Shown piece by piece: positions 46,156 through 53,882 of a DNA stretch of 64,000 nucleotides. The notes below the pieces were generated by a model, which saw only the letters and a list, made by a program, of their open reading frames with translations, did no database searches and had not been told where the DNA came from. Position 1 is the first letter of the stretch, and each line of letters begins with the position of its first letter. This DNA is from Croceibacterium xixiisoli (lineage in GTDB: Bacteria; Pseudomonadota; Alphaproteobacteria; Sphingomonadales; Sphingomonadaceae), in assembly GCF_009827305.1 (NCBI RefSeq), contig NZ_WTYJ01000003.1, forward strand, positions 401,184-465,183, read 5' to 3'. Both the position numbers and the translations under genes were made by a program.

Positions 46156-47147
46156 TCGCCGACGCCGGTATGGGTGAGCATAATGCCGTTGCAGTTAGGT
46201 GCCTGATGCCGGGCAATGATGATGTCGTCAGCCGGGGTGTGCAGCACGACCTGATGCACGCCTTCGGTATGCAGCGCGGCGAAGATCCCTGATCGAGTGA
46301 TATCGCGCCCCAGGCGGTGGCTGTCGGCGACATAGGCCTCGATCCGGCGCCGCGCCGCATCCAGCACGATCGCGGCATCCGGACCGGTGAAGGTGGAGAT
46401 AGTGGCCTCGATCGCATAGTCGATGATCTCGGCCGAGCGGACGATTACATGATCGGTCAACGGACGGCGCGTCTCGTCTGAAAGATACGCCTCGATCCTG
46501 TCGGTCAGGGCTGGCGAGGCTTCCCCGGTACCGCTGCGCGCCAGCAGCGAGATGATCACATCGCCCGGCCAGTCGGCGGCGTCGAGCGCGGTGGCCATGG
46601 CTTGGGTCAGGGCAGTATCTGCACCATGATCGGCGAGGATGGCCATCACCAGTGCGCGGATGTCGGCCGGCTTGGGCCCATACGCGTCGGCATCGAGCAC
46701 ATCGGCATCGGCGGACAGGGCATGGCTGACATAGGCGCCGCGCGGGCCGGCGACCGAATAGCCTTCCGGTGCCAGCACCATGCGCCGGCGCAGATCGTCA
46801 TCGCTCTCCATAATTGCCGGCGTCCCATTCGCTGGATCGGCCGGCGTGATGGTCAGCCGGCGGACGCCCACGATGGCTGCGATGTGATCGAGATCCGCGC
46901 CGACAGCGAATGCCGGCATGACCGCGCGCGTGGCGTCATTGACGCGCTGGCGCTGATGCATCGCGCGATAGGCAATGTCCTGCAGCACTTTGGCCGCCGG
47001 ATCGCTGTCGCGCAGCACATGGTCGGGATAGGCCGCCTTAAAGCGCGCGACGGCCTGCGCGTATGCTGTCTCGAAATCGAGGCGTTCGACGATGTCCGGC
47101 GGCGCGAGGCGCGACAGATCGACAGCGGTGAAGGTAGCATCGGCCAT
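46152..47147 (-). CDS. J: Baseplate protein J
   Basis: A 331-residue wedge protein of the Baseplate_J family: DLSRLAPPDIVERLDFET at the start, LDHIAAIVGVRRLTITPADP and RLGRDITRSGIFAALHTEGV. First gene of the J-dam operon, with a late dyad centred 58 bp upstream. A decayed second copy of its first 40 codons lies at 49.0-49.1 kb. Confidence 0.92.
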   Translation of the reverse strand: MADATFTAVDLSRLAPPDIVERLDFETAYAQAVARFKAAYPDHVLRDSDPAAKVLQDIAYRAMHQRQRVNDATRAVMPAFAVGADLDHIAAIVGVRRLTITPADPANGTPAIMESDDDLRRRMVLAPEGYSVAGPRGAYVSHALSADADVLDADAYGPKPADIRALVMAILADHGADTALTQAMATALDAADWPGDVIISLLARSGTGEASPALTDRIEAYLSDETRRPLTDHVIVRSAEIIDYAIEATISTFTGPDAAIVLDAARRRIEAYVADSHRLGRDITRSGIFAALHTEGVHQVVLHTPADDIIIARHQAPNCNGIMLTHTGVGE

Positions 47148-47191
47148 GGCGTGGCCATGTCGGGCGATGCTACCTTAGATTGCTATAGGAG

Positions 47192-47219
47192 GCATTGGGA
47201 CTAACCCGTGTCCCAATGC
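47192..47219 (-). promoter_or_regulatory. Late-operon dyad upstream of J
   Basis: GCATTGGGA (47192-47200), ten bases, TCCCAATGC (47211-47219): a perfect 9-bp dyad centred 58 bp before the J start. On the minus strand TAGCAATCT follows six bases after the dyad, as also seen before the J relic. Confidence 0.7.
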
Positions 47220-47271
47220 TTTAAGCCGCAAACAGGGTTGCGCTTAATTGCAGATCCCAGTGGGAGATGGC

Positions 47272-48021
47272 TCAAAACCGCCTTTGTGGATTATCGACTG
47301 AGTCACATGTTCCACTGAATGCGTAGTCGCCGGTCCCTCGGATTGAGATCCGCCCAGATCTGCGGTCAATGACCAACCGGGGCTTGTTCAAGCCATTCAA
47401 ACGGTATTCCGCAGTGATGGTGTCGTGCCCATTCGATAGGTTATCGAGTTCCCACCAGCCATGATCTCCGCGCGAATGGATCGGTGGGATTAGCTTGCTT
47501 GGCAAAAGAATCCGCCCTCCATCGTCCCATAGCTGGACTGTAACGGAGGCATCGAAATCCTGCCGGGTCAATTCGGTGCGATTACCGTAAACGTAGCGCC
47601 CTTTGTCAGAGTCCCAAGTATAACCGTAACTGGTCCCCAAGGTAGGTCGCTGCCCCTCGCCAAAGCAAATCAGCCCCAAACTAAACCAATGATCCGGGCT
47701 TTGCTGGGCTGGGGGTGAGGCAGGCAGCGTCGTGGGACGAGATCGCTGGCAGTCGGGCTCGGGCGAGGGTGTTATGGCTTCATATCGCCCCTCAACTGTG
47801 GAAACTGTTACGCATGTCCGCGTTCGTTCATTCCACCAATAGGTCCAAACGCGGTCATCGCCAGTCTCGCCGCCCACATTCACATACCCTCGCGTCTGCA
47901 TGGCATTTTCCGCACCTGCAGCGCGAGCACCCACAAGATCTTCCAGTCCCCGAGGAGCCTGGGCGGACGCCGTAACGCTGGCCAAGATGGAAAACGCCGA
48001 AATTGCTAATATCATGCGCAT
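47272..48021 (-). CDS. Exported cargo protein, 249 residues
   Basis: Signal peptide (MRMILAISAFSILASVTASA, cleavage near AQA), then a Trp-rich domain (GDDRVWTYWWNERTRTCVTV) and a C-terminal region with ENDLSN-like turns and SGRISIRGTGDYAFSGTC. Six cysteines in the mature part could form disulfides. Its base composition is lower in GC than the flanking tail genes. The frame opens 22 residues earlier, but the signal peptide supports this start. Likely a lysogenic conversion gene; function unknown. Confidence 0.65.
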   Translation of the reverse strand: MRMILAISAFSILASVTASAQAPRGLEDLVGARAAGAENAMQTRGYVNVGGETGDDRVWTYWWNERTRTCVTVSTVEGRYEAITPSPEPDCQRSRPTTLPASPPAQQSPDHWFSLGLICFGEGQRPTLGTSYGYTWDSDKGRYVYGNRTELTRQDFDASVTVQLWDDGGRILLPSKLIPPIHSRGDHGWWELDNLSNGHDTITAEYRLNGLNKPRLVIDRRSGRISIRGTGDYAFSGTCDSVDNPQRRF

Positions 48022-48079
48022 CAGTACTGCTCCCCAGTGACGATCGCTGAGACTGAGATCGTCAGCGATGAAACTATAT

Positions 48080-48751
48080 CTACGCAAACAACAGAGCTAG
48101 CAAAACTGCTATCACAAAGCCGCCGAAGATCGACGTCGCAGCGTATAATCCAGTGATGACCTTGCCACGCCTCATGATCTGGCGAAGCCAAATAAACTGA
48201 ATGGCGAAATACATGATCAACGCGGTGCAAAACAGAAGGCCGCCAAACCACGACACCAAATCGCTCGCATCGTGTACGAGAATGGTTCCCACCCCGATAG
48301 CCAATGCAAATGCGCCAGCAGGGTAACATTGGGCATAAAACGGCGAGCGCAGACTCTCGCGGGTGATGGCTGTCCCCCGCCCAACCAATGATGCGACTGC
48401 CAGTGTCAACGGGATGATTGAAAAGATGATCATCCTGAGAATGAGAAGCTTTGTATCGCTGTCGATGTAAGCAGCCATTCCTTTTTGGCTGGCCACAATC
48501 GGGTTGGTATAGCCGGTAGAGGCCAGCTCGATTGCATGCGATAGCAATAGCGCGATGAGCAGGAAAAGCGGAGGAGTCAGCGCATCCGCATACTGTTCGC
48601 TAGATTTATCATATAGTTCGCTATCGGCGTATGCCATGGTTTGAAGCGGTCGAGTGATGGTCCGCCAGAGCGTGATGGGAAAGAATACCAGCCAACTCAT
48701 TACCTCGTAAAGGAGCTCATCGAGGGACTGTAAAAGCTGCATGAAATTCAT
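48080..48751 (-). CDS. Cargo multi-pass membrane protein, Yip1-like
   Basis: A 223-residue protein with an amphipathic N-terminus and about five hydrophobic helices (PPLFLLIALLLSHAIELA, MIIFSIIPLTLAVASLV, AGAFALAIGVGTILVHDA, LIMYFAIQFIW, VIAVLLALLF). The layout recalls Yip1-like permease-type proteins. It precedes the exported cargo gene in the same direction. A superinfection-exclusion or envelope role is possible but unproven. Confidence 0.7.
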   Translation of the reverse strand: MNFMQLLQSLDELLYEVMSWLVFFPITLWRTITRPLQTMAYADSELYDKSSEQYADALTPPLFLLIALLLSHAIELASTGYTNPIVASQKGMAAYIDSDTKLLILRMIIFSIIPLTLAVASLVGRGTAITRESLRSPFYAQCYPAGAFALAIGVGTILVHDASDLVSWFGGLLFCTALIMYFAIQFIWLRQIMRRGKVITGLYAATSIFGGFVIAVLLALLFA

Positions 48752-48852
48752 GCGCGGGCACCCTACTCTAAATTGGCAGATGATTCGTTGACGGTGCTAA
48801 CTTGTAACGCTCCGGACCGGTATAAAAAACGCAGCACTGGACCGCTGGCCGA

Positions 48853-49110
48853 TTTATAGGTTGCTTGCCACATGCGCGAACAGCAGGTCGAGCAGCATCT
48901 CGCGATCGTCCGGCGTTGCGCCAACAGCTCACGCTTGGAGTAGCGGATCGCGTTGCCCTTAAGAAGTTTTGGCTGTCGGATCGTGGTCGCGAAGGCCTCC
49001 TTAAACCATGCCAAGGCCTACGCGTGCGCTGTCTCGAAATCGAGGCGTTCGACGATATCCGGCGGCGCGAGGCGCGACAGATCGACAGCGGTGAAGGTTG
49101 CATCGGCCAT
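48853..49110 (-). pseudogene. Relic: start of a second J fused to the end of a second S
   Basis: From 49110 the minus strand repeats the J start (DLSRLAPPDIVERLDFETAH), then has an in-frame TAG after codon 30, continues with FKEAF (J has FKAAY) and passes directly into the last part of S (KGNAIRYSKRELL; S has RGNAIRYPKRELL), followed by a frameshift and a TAA at 48853-48855. The S-to-J order is reversed here (J head, then S tail), as expected after deletion inside a tandem S-J duplication. Confidence 0.8.
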
Positions 49111-49154
49111 GGCCGGGCCATGTCGGGGGAGACGGCGTCAGATTGCTAAGTAGG

Positions 49155-49182
49155 GCATTGGGCCGGGCGGTCGGCCAAATGC
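49155..49182 (-). promoter_or_regulatory. Late-operon dyad upstream of the J relic
   Basis: GCATTGGGC (49155-49163), ten bases, GCCAAATGC (49174-49182). Spacing equals the intact sites; two arm positions have changed. Its centre is 58 bp before the relic start codon, so promoter and gene head were copied together. Confidence 0.6.
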
Positions 49183-49293
49183 TCGATGGTTCGATGCCTG
49201 ACGGGAATTCAAAATATATCGCTGATTACTCGATAAATAGCTAAACTTCGGGCTTAACACACATTCGACTAAAAGCTCATCGTTAGGCGCTTC

Positions 49294-49515
49294 TCAGGTA
49301 TCAACTGCATCAAAATTGGAGGCAGTGCCATGCTTGGCGCGCGATTGGATTAGGGCTTGTCGGCGCTTATCCCGCTTTTCAGCCAAGTCCGCTTCTCGTT
49401 CCCATGCCTGCGCAGCTCGCAATGAAATTCGCCTGACATTATCCAAGGTTTCGTTGGCAGCACGATCCAGATGGATTGCCACTTGTTGGCGACATTGGTC
49501 GAGTGATAACTGCAT
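49294..49515 (-). CDS. Small helical cargo protein, 73 residues
   Basis: Starts MQLSLDQCRQQVAIHLD behind the ribosome site AAGGAG, and continues NETLDNVRRISLRAAQAWER and DLAEKRDKRRQ. A basic helical protein resembling small sphingomonad proteins of unknown role. It is the single cargo gene of the first S-J junction. The frame opens 11 codons earlier without a ribosome site. Confidence 0.65.
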   Translation of the reverse strand: MQLSLDQCRQQVAIHLDRAANETLDNVRRISLRAAQAWEREADLAEKRDKRRQALIQSRAKHGTASNFDAVDT

Positions 49516-49644
49516 ATCGCGACGCTCCTTAGGAAATTGGACAATCAAAAAAATTTTTAATAATCCTCAGTTTATATTTTTCGACCGCAAAAATCTGTCA
49601 GGAAATATGCTCGGCTTATTCACGATTTAGGGCGTATAATTTTA

Positions 49645-49706
49645 TTTTCAACCGCTGTTGAAAAATAATATGGCAAATGTGCAGAATAGAATTCTCCACC
49701 GGAGAA
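49645..49706. terminator. Two hairpins in the AT-rich gap after S
   Basis: TTCTCC-ACC-GGAGAA (49692-49706) and TTTTCAAC-CGCT-GTTGAAAA (49645-49664) are perfect stems in the AT-rich spacer after the S stop codon. They may end the O-S late transcript on the minus strand. No strong T tract follows either. Confidence 0.45.
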
Positions 49707-49740
49707 ATATTTGCATTATGGTTGATGACATTCATCCAAA

Positions 49741-50415
49741 TTATGGCGTGCCGACATGCGCAAAAAGCAGATCGAGCAGCATCTCGCGATCGTCCGGTGT
49801 CGCGCCCAGCAATTCGCGCTTTGGGTAGCGGATGGCGTTACCCCGCAGCGACGGCTTGTCGCGCAGCCCGCTGTGGTGGATGTCGGCGATTTGAGAGGCC
49901 TTGCCGGTAAAGCCGACCCACATGCCCTGATCGTCGACGCCGGCACGCAGGAAGCGGGCCGAGGCAAGGCGGCGGAACATGGCCTTGCGCCGCAGGCTCG
50001 AGCGGCGGCGCAGGCGCCCGCCGGTGGATGTGTTGCGGTGCTCGTCAGGCACCGGCAGCCACTTGATGACCTTGTCGAAGTCGAAGGAGCGGATCGCGCC
50101 CGTTTCTATATCGAAGCCCGTCATCATCCGGCCGGTGCCCCAGGTGAAGCTCTTCATGATGACGCGGCGCGATCCGCCGGGGCCACCAGACGGATAGAGG
50201 AAGCAGGTGGCACCGCGCGAAGGCAGGCCCTGCTGCTTTTCCTTGCGGGGTTCGAACGGCGTGCCGTCAGGCGCCCGCTGGGCGGCGATGCGGCGGCGCT
50301 GGCTGCCGGCCAGGGCGATGCCCATCCGGCGCAGGATTTTGCCGCGCTCAGCCGGGGAGAGATTGCGCAGGATGGCGCCGGCCAGGCGTTCGACCTCGGC
50401 GAGCTCGTCCGCCAT
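49741..50415 (-). CDS. S: Tail completion protein S (virion morphogenesis)
   Basis: A 224-residue protein of the phage virion morphogenesis family: LSPAERGKILRRMGIALAGS, RRRIAAQRAPDGTPFEPRK and the C-terminal RGNAIRYPKRELLGATPDD. In P2, S with R completes the tail. It is the last gene of the O-S operon and overlaps R by one base. Confidence 0.9.
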   Translation of the reverse strand: MADELAEVERLAGAILRNLSPAERGKILRRMGIALAGSQRRRIAAQRAPDGTPFEPRKEKQQGLPSRGATCFLYPSGGPGGSRRVIMKSFTWGTGRMMTGFDIETGAIRSFDFDKVIKWLPVPDEHRNTSTGGRLRRRSSLRRKAMFRRLASARFLRAGVDDQGMWVGFTGKASQIADIHHSGLRDKPSLRGNAIRYPKRELLGATPDDREMLLDLLFAHVGTP

Positions 50416-50891
50416 TATTCCTCGCCCGTAGCAGGCGCGCCGCCGATCGTCAGATCCGCGAAGCGTGCGGCGATGCCGTCATAGGCATGGCCATAGTCCG
50501 GTTCGGGGGGATGGGTGATGTCAAAGCCGCTGGCATGCTGGCTCGGCGTGACGATCACCGCCTCGGTCAGTTCAAGGCTGATCAGCACATCGGAGGTATC
50601 GCTATCGAGCAGTTCGGCTTCGAAGGAGAACGGCTCGCTGTCCGCCTTGCGCAGCAGCTGCGGCTGTTCCTTCTCGAGCCAGGCGAGCAGCGGAACCATG
50701 ATCTGATCGGCGGTACCGGCGAACGACCAGATCCCGCATTTGAGCGTGTAGCGATATTCGAACGACAGGGTCTGCGATTGGCGCGAGGCGATGCGGCCGG
50801 CGTCCACCCAGATCTCGAGCCGATCCGGGTGAATGCGAAGATCCGGCAGAGCAGCGGTGAGCCAGCGCCGCAGGCTGTCAGGCTTGCGCAT
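50415..50891 (-). CDS. R: Tail completion protein R
   Basis: A 158-residue protein beginning MRKPDSLRRWLTAALPDLRI, a P2 gpR hallmark, with YRYTLKCGIWSFAGTADQIM later. It caps the tail for head joining. Its start overlaps the stop of the o-spanin frame (TGATG). Confidence 0.88.
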   Translation of the reverse strand: MRKPDSLRRWLTAALPDLRIHPDRLEIWVDAGRIASRQSQTLSFEYRYTLKCGIWSFAGTADQIMVPLLAWLEKEQPQLLRKADSEPFSFEAELLDSDTSDVLISLELTEAVIVTPSQHASGFDITHPPEPDYGHAYDGIAARFADLTIGGAPATGEE

Positions 50892-51145
50892 CAGTCTGGC
50901 TTCCCAGCCTGAACCATTGCCGTCTCGGCCTGCAGGGCGATCAGCGTGGCGCGGATCTGGCCGGCGATATCATAGAGCGCGAGCAGGCTATAATGCGCCT
51001 GCTCGCCGCTCACGATGCCGGCATCATTGCGTTGTACTTTCGGCAGCTTCGGGGGCGGTACCAGCAGTGCCGGGGATATTCTCGCCGTTAGCGGCTGCGG
51101 CTGCACGGTCGAGCAGGCTGACGCCATCAGCATCAATGCAGACAT
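50891..51145 (-). CDS. Rz1-like outer-membrane spanin lipoprotein
   Basis: An 84-residue frame starting MSALMLMASACSTVQPQPL: a short signal with lipobox-like ending before Cys, then a Pro-rich mature part (LLVPPPKLPKV). It overlaps the end of the Rz-like gene in another frame, the nested arrangement of LysB/LysC in P2. It would pair with the i-spanin to fuse the membranes at lysis. The start is inferred from the lipobox. Confidence 0.7.
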   Translation of the reverse strand: MSALMLMASACSTVQPQPLTARISPALLVPPPKLPKVQRNDAGIVSGEQAHYSLLALYDIAGQIRATLIALQAETAMVQAGKPD

Positions 51146-51416
51146 TGCGATAGACCGGACGCTCGACGATCGATTGGCTTTCACGATAAATCTCCCTGAC
51201 ATTGCCCTGGCGGGCATATTCGGCGGACTGGTAGCGGGCGGTGGCGGCATCGATTTTCGCCTGCAGCGCGCGCTGTTCGCGCTCATGCTCTGCCCGGGCT
51301 TTGGCCAGCGCGGACTGCTCGTGGTCGCGGCCCGCGTCGAAGCCGCGCAAATAGCCGGCCAGCGCGCTGCCTATGACCAGCAGCGCGGCGATCAGCAGCA
51401 GCTGCAGCCGGCTCAT
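51024..51416 (-). CDS. Rz-like inner-membrane spanin
   Basis: A 130-residue protein with an N-terminal membrane helix (LLLIAALLVIGSALAGYL), then a long coiled coil (SALAKARAEHEREQRALQAK) and a tail ending EAAESTTQ. This is the i-spanin layout. Its ATG overlaps the endolysin stop (ATGA). Confidence 0.78.
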   Translation of the reverse strand: MSRLQLLLIAALLVIGSALAGYLRGFDAGRDHEQSALAKARAEHEREQRALQAKIDAATARYQSAEYARQGNVREIYRESQSIVERPVYRNVCIDADGVSLLDRAAAAANGENIPGTAGTAPEAAESTTQ

Positions 51417-51865
51417 GCCAGCAGCCCCTTGAAGTAGCTGCGCCGGGCATAGGTCAGCACGTCCTGACGAAAGCGGGTGGCGCGATAGCTGACGTGAATC
51501 CAGCCCGAGTTCGGATCGCCCCGCGTGTAGTTTTCGAGGATCAGCTGATCGAAGCGCAGATTGTCGCGTATGAAGGTCGCGACCTGCAAATTGTCCACGT
51601 CGGGAACTTCGAAGTCGGCCGCCTCGCCGCGCGCATGCTGGCTGGTCGAGGCCGAGCCGATCGCAACGCACAGGCGCGGCGAGCGGAAGCCCGAGGTGAT
51701 GCGCACCGGGCGGCCGAAGTGGGCGCGCACTGGCTCGAGCACCTTGGCGCACAGCGTGCGCAGGCTCTCGATCTGATCGGCGTCAGGCTCGTTGCGGATA
51801 TTGAGCCGGGCGGCCGTATCCGAGCGGGTCATCTCGGCCAGGGTAAAATGCGGCGACAGGCGCAT
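51413..51865 (-). CDS. Peptidase M15A-type endolysin
   Basis: A 150-residue D,D-peptidase-like protein starting MRLSPHFTLAEMTRSDTA. Zinc site: STSQHARGEAADFEV (SxHxxGxAxD) and GWIHVSY. ITSGFRSPRLC is the common family block. It cuts peptide cross-links in murein. It lies between holin and spanins, in P2 gene K position. The longer frame upstream is not family-like. Confidence 0.87.
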   Translation of the reverse strand: MRLSPHFTLAEMTRSDTAARLNIRNEPDADQIESLRTLCAKVLEPVRAHFGRPVRITSGFRSPRLCVAIGSASTSQHARGEAADFEVPDVDNLQVATFIRDNLRFDQLILENYTRGDPNSGWIHVSYRATRFRQDVLTYARRSYFKGLLA

Positions 51866-51869
51866 GGGG

Positions 51870-52217
51870 TCAGTCCTTCTTGGGAGGCAGGAAGCGGTCG
51901 GCGATGCGGGGTGGCAGGCTGGCGAGCGTATCGATCGCGGCGCGGGCCACGCGCGGGGTGGCATCGAAGGCCAGCAGGGCGATGGCAAAGGCGATCGACT
52001 GGGGCACAAAGCCTTCCCAGTCGGTGATCGCGACGATCGCGGTTGTCGCGTAATAGCTGACGGCCGAGCCAACCAGCCATTGCAGGAAGCGCTGGCCCCA
52101 AGGCAGCGCCGGCTTGAAGGCCTGGGCCACGGCCGAACCGATCAACGAGGGCGTGAGAGAGCCGAGCAGGCCGGCGGCGGTATCGAGCGCGACGATCGCG
52201 CAATCGCGGATATCCAT
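51870..52217 (-). CDS. Holin-like membrane protein
   Basis: A 115-residue protein with hydrophobic segments near residues 8-30, 45-65 and 70-85 (AIVALDTAAGLLGSLTPSLI, SAVSYYATTAIVAITDW) and a charged tail (RIADRFLPPKKD). Its size, membrane helices and place just before the endolysin gene support a holin (P2 gene Y position). Confidence 0.68.
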   Translation of the reverse strand: MDIRDCAIVALDTAAGLLGSLTPSLIGSAVAQAFKPALPWGQRFLQWLVGSAVSYYATTAIVAITDWEGFVPQSIAFAIALLAFDATPRVARAAIDTLASLPPRIADRFLPPKKD

Positions 52218-52218
52218 A

Positions 52219-52446
52219 TCAAAGGCTCCACAGCTGGATGAGTTGGAGGGTGCGGGGTTCTTCGGTGTTCGCCGCGCGGCCAGGCACGATGACTTTTGTG
52301 CCCAGCGGTAGAATCGCGCCCAGATCAGCAAGGCCGGGATTGGCGGCCAGCACGGGCCCGATGTGTTCGGGGCCAAGGCCGGCCTCGCGCCAGAGCAGCA
52401 GATCGAGCTTGTCGCCGGCCATTGCCGTCAAGGTCTGCGCGGCCAT
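52219..52446 (-). CDS. X: Tail protein X
   Basis: A 75-residue LysM-like tail protein: TAMAGDKLDLLLWREAGL, VLAANPGLADLGAILPLGTK and VIVPG are the gpX family core. It joins baseplate and murein-binding structures. Overlaps L by one base. Confidence 0.9.
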   Translation of the reverse strand: MAAQTLTAMAGDKLDLLLWREAGLGPEHIGPVLAANPGLADLGAILPLGTKVIVPGRAANTEEPRTLQLIQLWSL

Positions 52447-52928
52447 CAGATCAGATCCACGGTCGTGCGGCTGCGGCCCTGCAGATCGCGCAGCGCGTGC
52501 TGCGCATCGCGGCGCAGTTCCTCGATCGAGGTGCCGAGCTCGTCCGCCTGGGCGGCGCCCGCGCCAGTGGTGTCATAGTCGCGGTGCCGCTCGATCAGCT
52601 CGGCCTTGGCGTGGAGACTGACGGCGCGCAGATAGCGCAGGATCTGCACGCTTTGCCCGTCCAGCTGCGGCGCCGGCACATCGGCCAGAGTGGCATGGCC
52701 CGCCGCGATCGATGCCGCGCGCAGCGCCACCAGATCAATGCTACAAGTGAGCAGCGCGCCCAGGATCGCCGCGCGCAGCCGCGCAGCCGTGATGCTGGTC
52801 GGGATGCGCGCTTCAGCCCGGAGTACGGCGGGATCGATATCAGGGAAGAAGCCATCATTGGTGATGATGGTTTCGGCCGGTTCCGGCGCATCGACTGCGG
52901 ATGCCGGCGGCAGGGCAACAAAGCTCAT
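52446..52928 (-). CDS. L: Head completion protein L
   Basis: A 160-residue protein of the gpL family: ITNDGFFPDIDPAVLRAEAR at the start and LRDLQGRSRTTVDLI at the end. It stabilises filled heads at the portal. A 110-base gap separates it from M. Confidence 0.88.
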   Translation of the reverse strand: MSFVALPPASAVDAPEPAETIITNDGFFPDIDPAVLRAEARIPTSITAARLRAAILGALLTCSIDLVALRAASIAAGHATLADVPAPQLDGQSVQILRYLRAVSLHAKAELIERHRDYDTTGAGAAQADELGTSIEELRRDAQHALRDLQGRSRTTVDLI

Positions 52929-53038
52929 GGTCGGATCCTTGATTCCTGCAGGGGTGAGGATCGGGTTCGAGTGCGGCCCTGCGGCCCTGTGGCCTCCCGC
53001 ATCGCGCGATCCGCCCCTGAGCGCCGGGGGCGAGGTGG

Positions 53039-53833
53039 TCAGGCGGCAGCGCCGCCCTGTTTGGTCGTTGGCGGCGTGATCGCTGCCCGCAATTTGTTGG
53101 TCCGCTTGATCCGGTCCTTTACCCCGACGCGTTCGTTGAGGCGCTGGGCTTCGCTCAGGCTGAAGAGCGCGGCATCGAGCGCTGCGGCGCTGTCGGCTGC
53201 CGGCAGATCTTCAGCGGCGCGCAGCTGCTCGATGCCGATCACCTTGTGCAGCTTGGCCATCACCGGATCATGGATATCGCGATCGGCGACCAGCTCGAAG
53301 GCGCGGTCGAGCACATCGAGCGCAAAGGCATGGCCGGCGTTCTGCAGCCGCTGGGCGGCCTCGGCGATCTCCTCGGCAATGACGGTGGCTGCATCGCGCT
53401 GATAGCGCGAGGGCATTTCCACCCGATGGCGCAGCAGGAACTCGCCGATCGTGAGCGCCTGGTCAAAATCGCCGGTGTCGATCAGCCAGACCATCATGGT
53501 CGGCGCAACCTCGGCCGCGATGCCGGCGCCAACGCCGGCGTCGGCCTGCAGCAGGCCAGCAACCCAGCTGGCATATTCAGGTAGCATCTCGCGCTTGGCC
53601 GCGATCTTCTTGTCGATGCTACGGATCTCTTTCAGCCGCCGCAGATCATGCGTGAGGCGCAGAGCGATCTGGCGGGCCGCCGTATCGGCGGGCGACGCAT
53701 TGGCGGGGGCAGAATGCGCCCCCGCTGCCGGGAGAGGAGCAGCAGCGGGGGCGACAACCGCTCCACCATCGGGAGCGGACGCGGCGGTCTGGGCAGCAAG
53801 GATGCGGTCCCTGTGGCGTCGAGCAAGGCTCAT
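53039..53833 (-). CDS. M: Terminase small subunit M (endonuclease subunit)
   Basis: A 264-residue protein of the gpM family: MSLARRHRDRILAA at the start, ADAGVGAGIAAEVAPTMMVW, DTGDFDQALTIGEFLLRH, and an Arg/Lys-rich end with DRIKRTNKLRAA. The Ala/Pro-rich linker near residues 18-55 is expected. It works with P in DNA cutting at cos. The upstream frame overlaps the N-M gap and is not family-like. Confidence 0.9.
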   Translation of the reverse strand: MSLARRHRDRILAAQTAASAPDGGAVVAPAAAPLPAAGAHSAPANASPADTAARQIALRLTHDLRRLKEIRSIDKKIAAKREMLPEYASWVAGLLQADAGVGAGIAAEVAPTMMVWLIDTGDFDQALTIGEFLLRHRVEMPSRYQRDAATVIAEEIAEAAQRLQNAGHAFALDVLDRAFELVADRDIHDPVMAKLHKVIGIEQLRAAEDLPAADSAAALDAALFSLSEAQRLNERVGVKDRIKRTNKLRAAITPPTTKQGGAAA

Positions 53834-53882
53834 GGCGCGTGTCCTGTCAGGTGGAGCGGAAGGGGAGGGATGGGCGCGCCGG

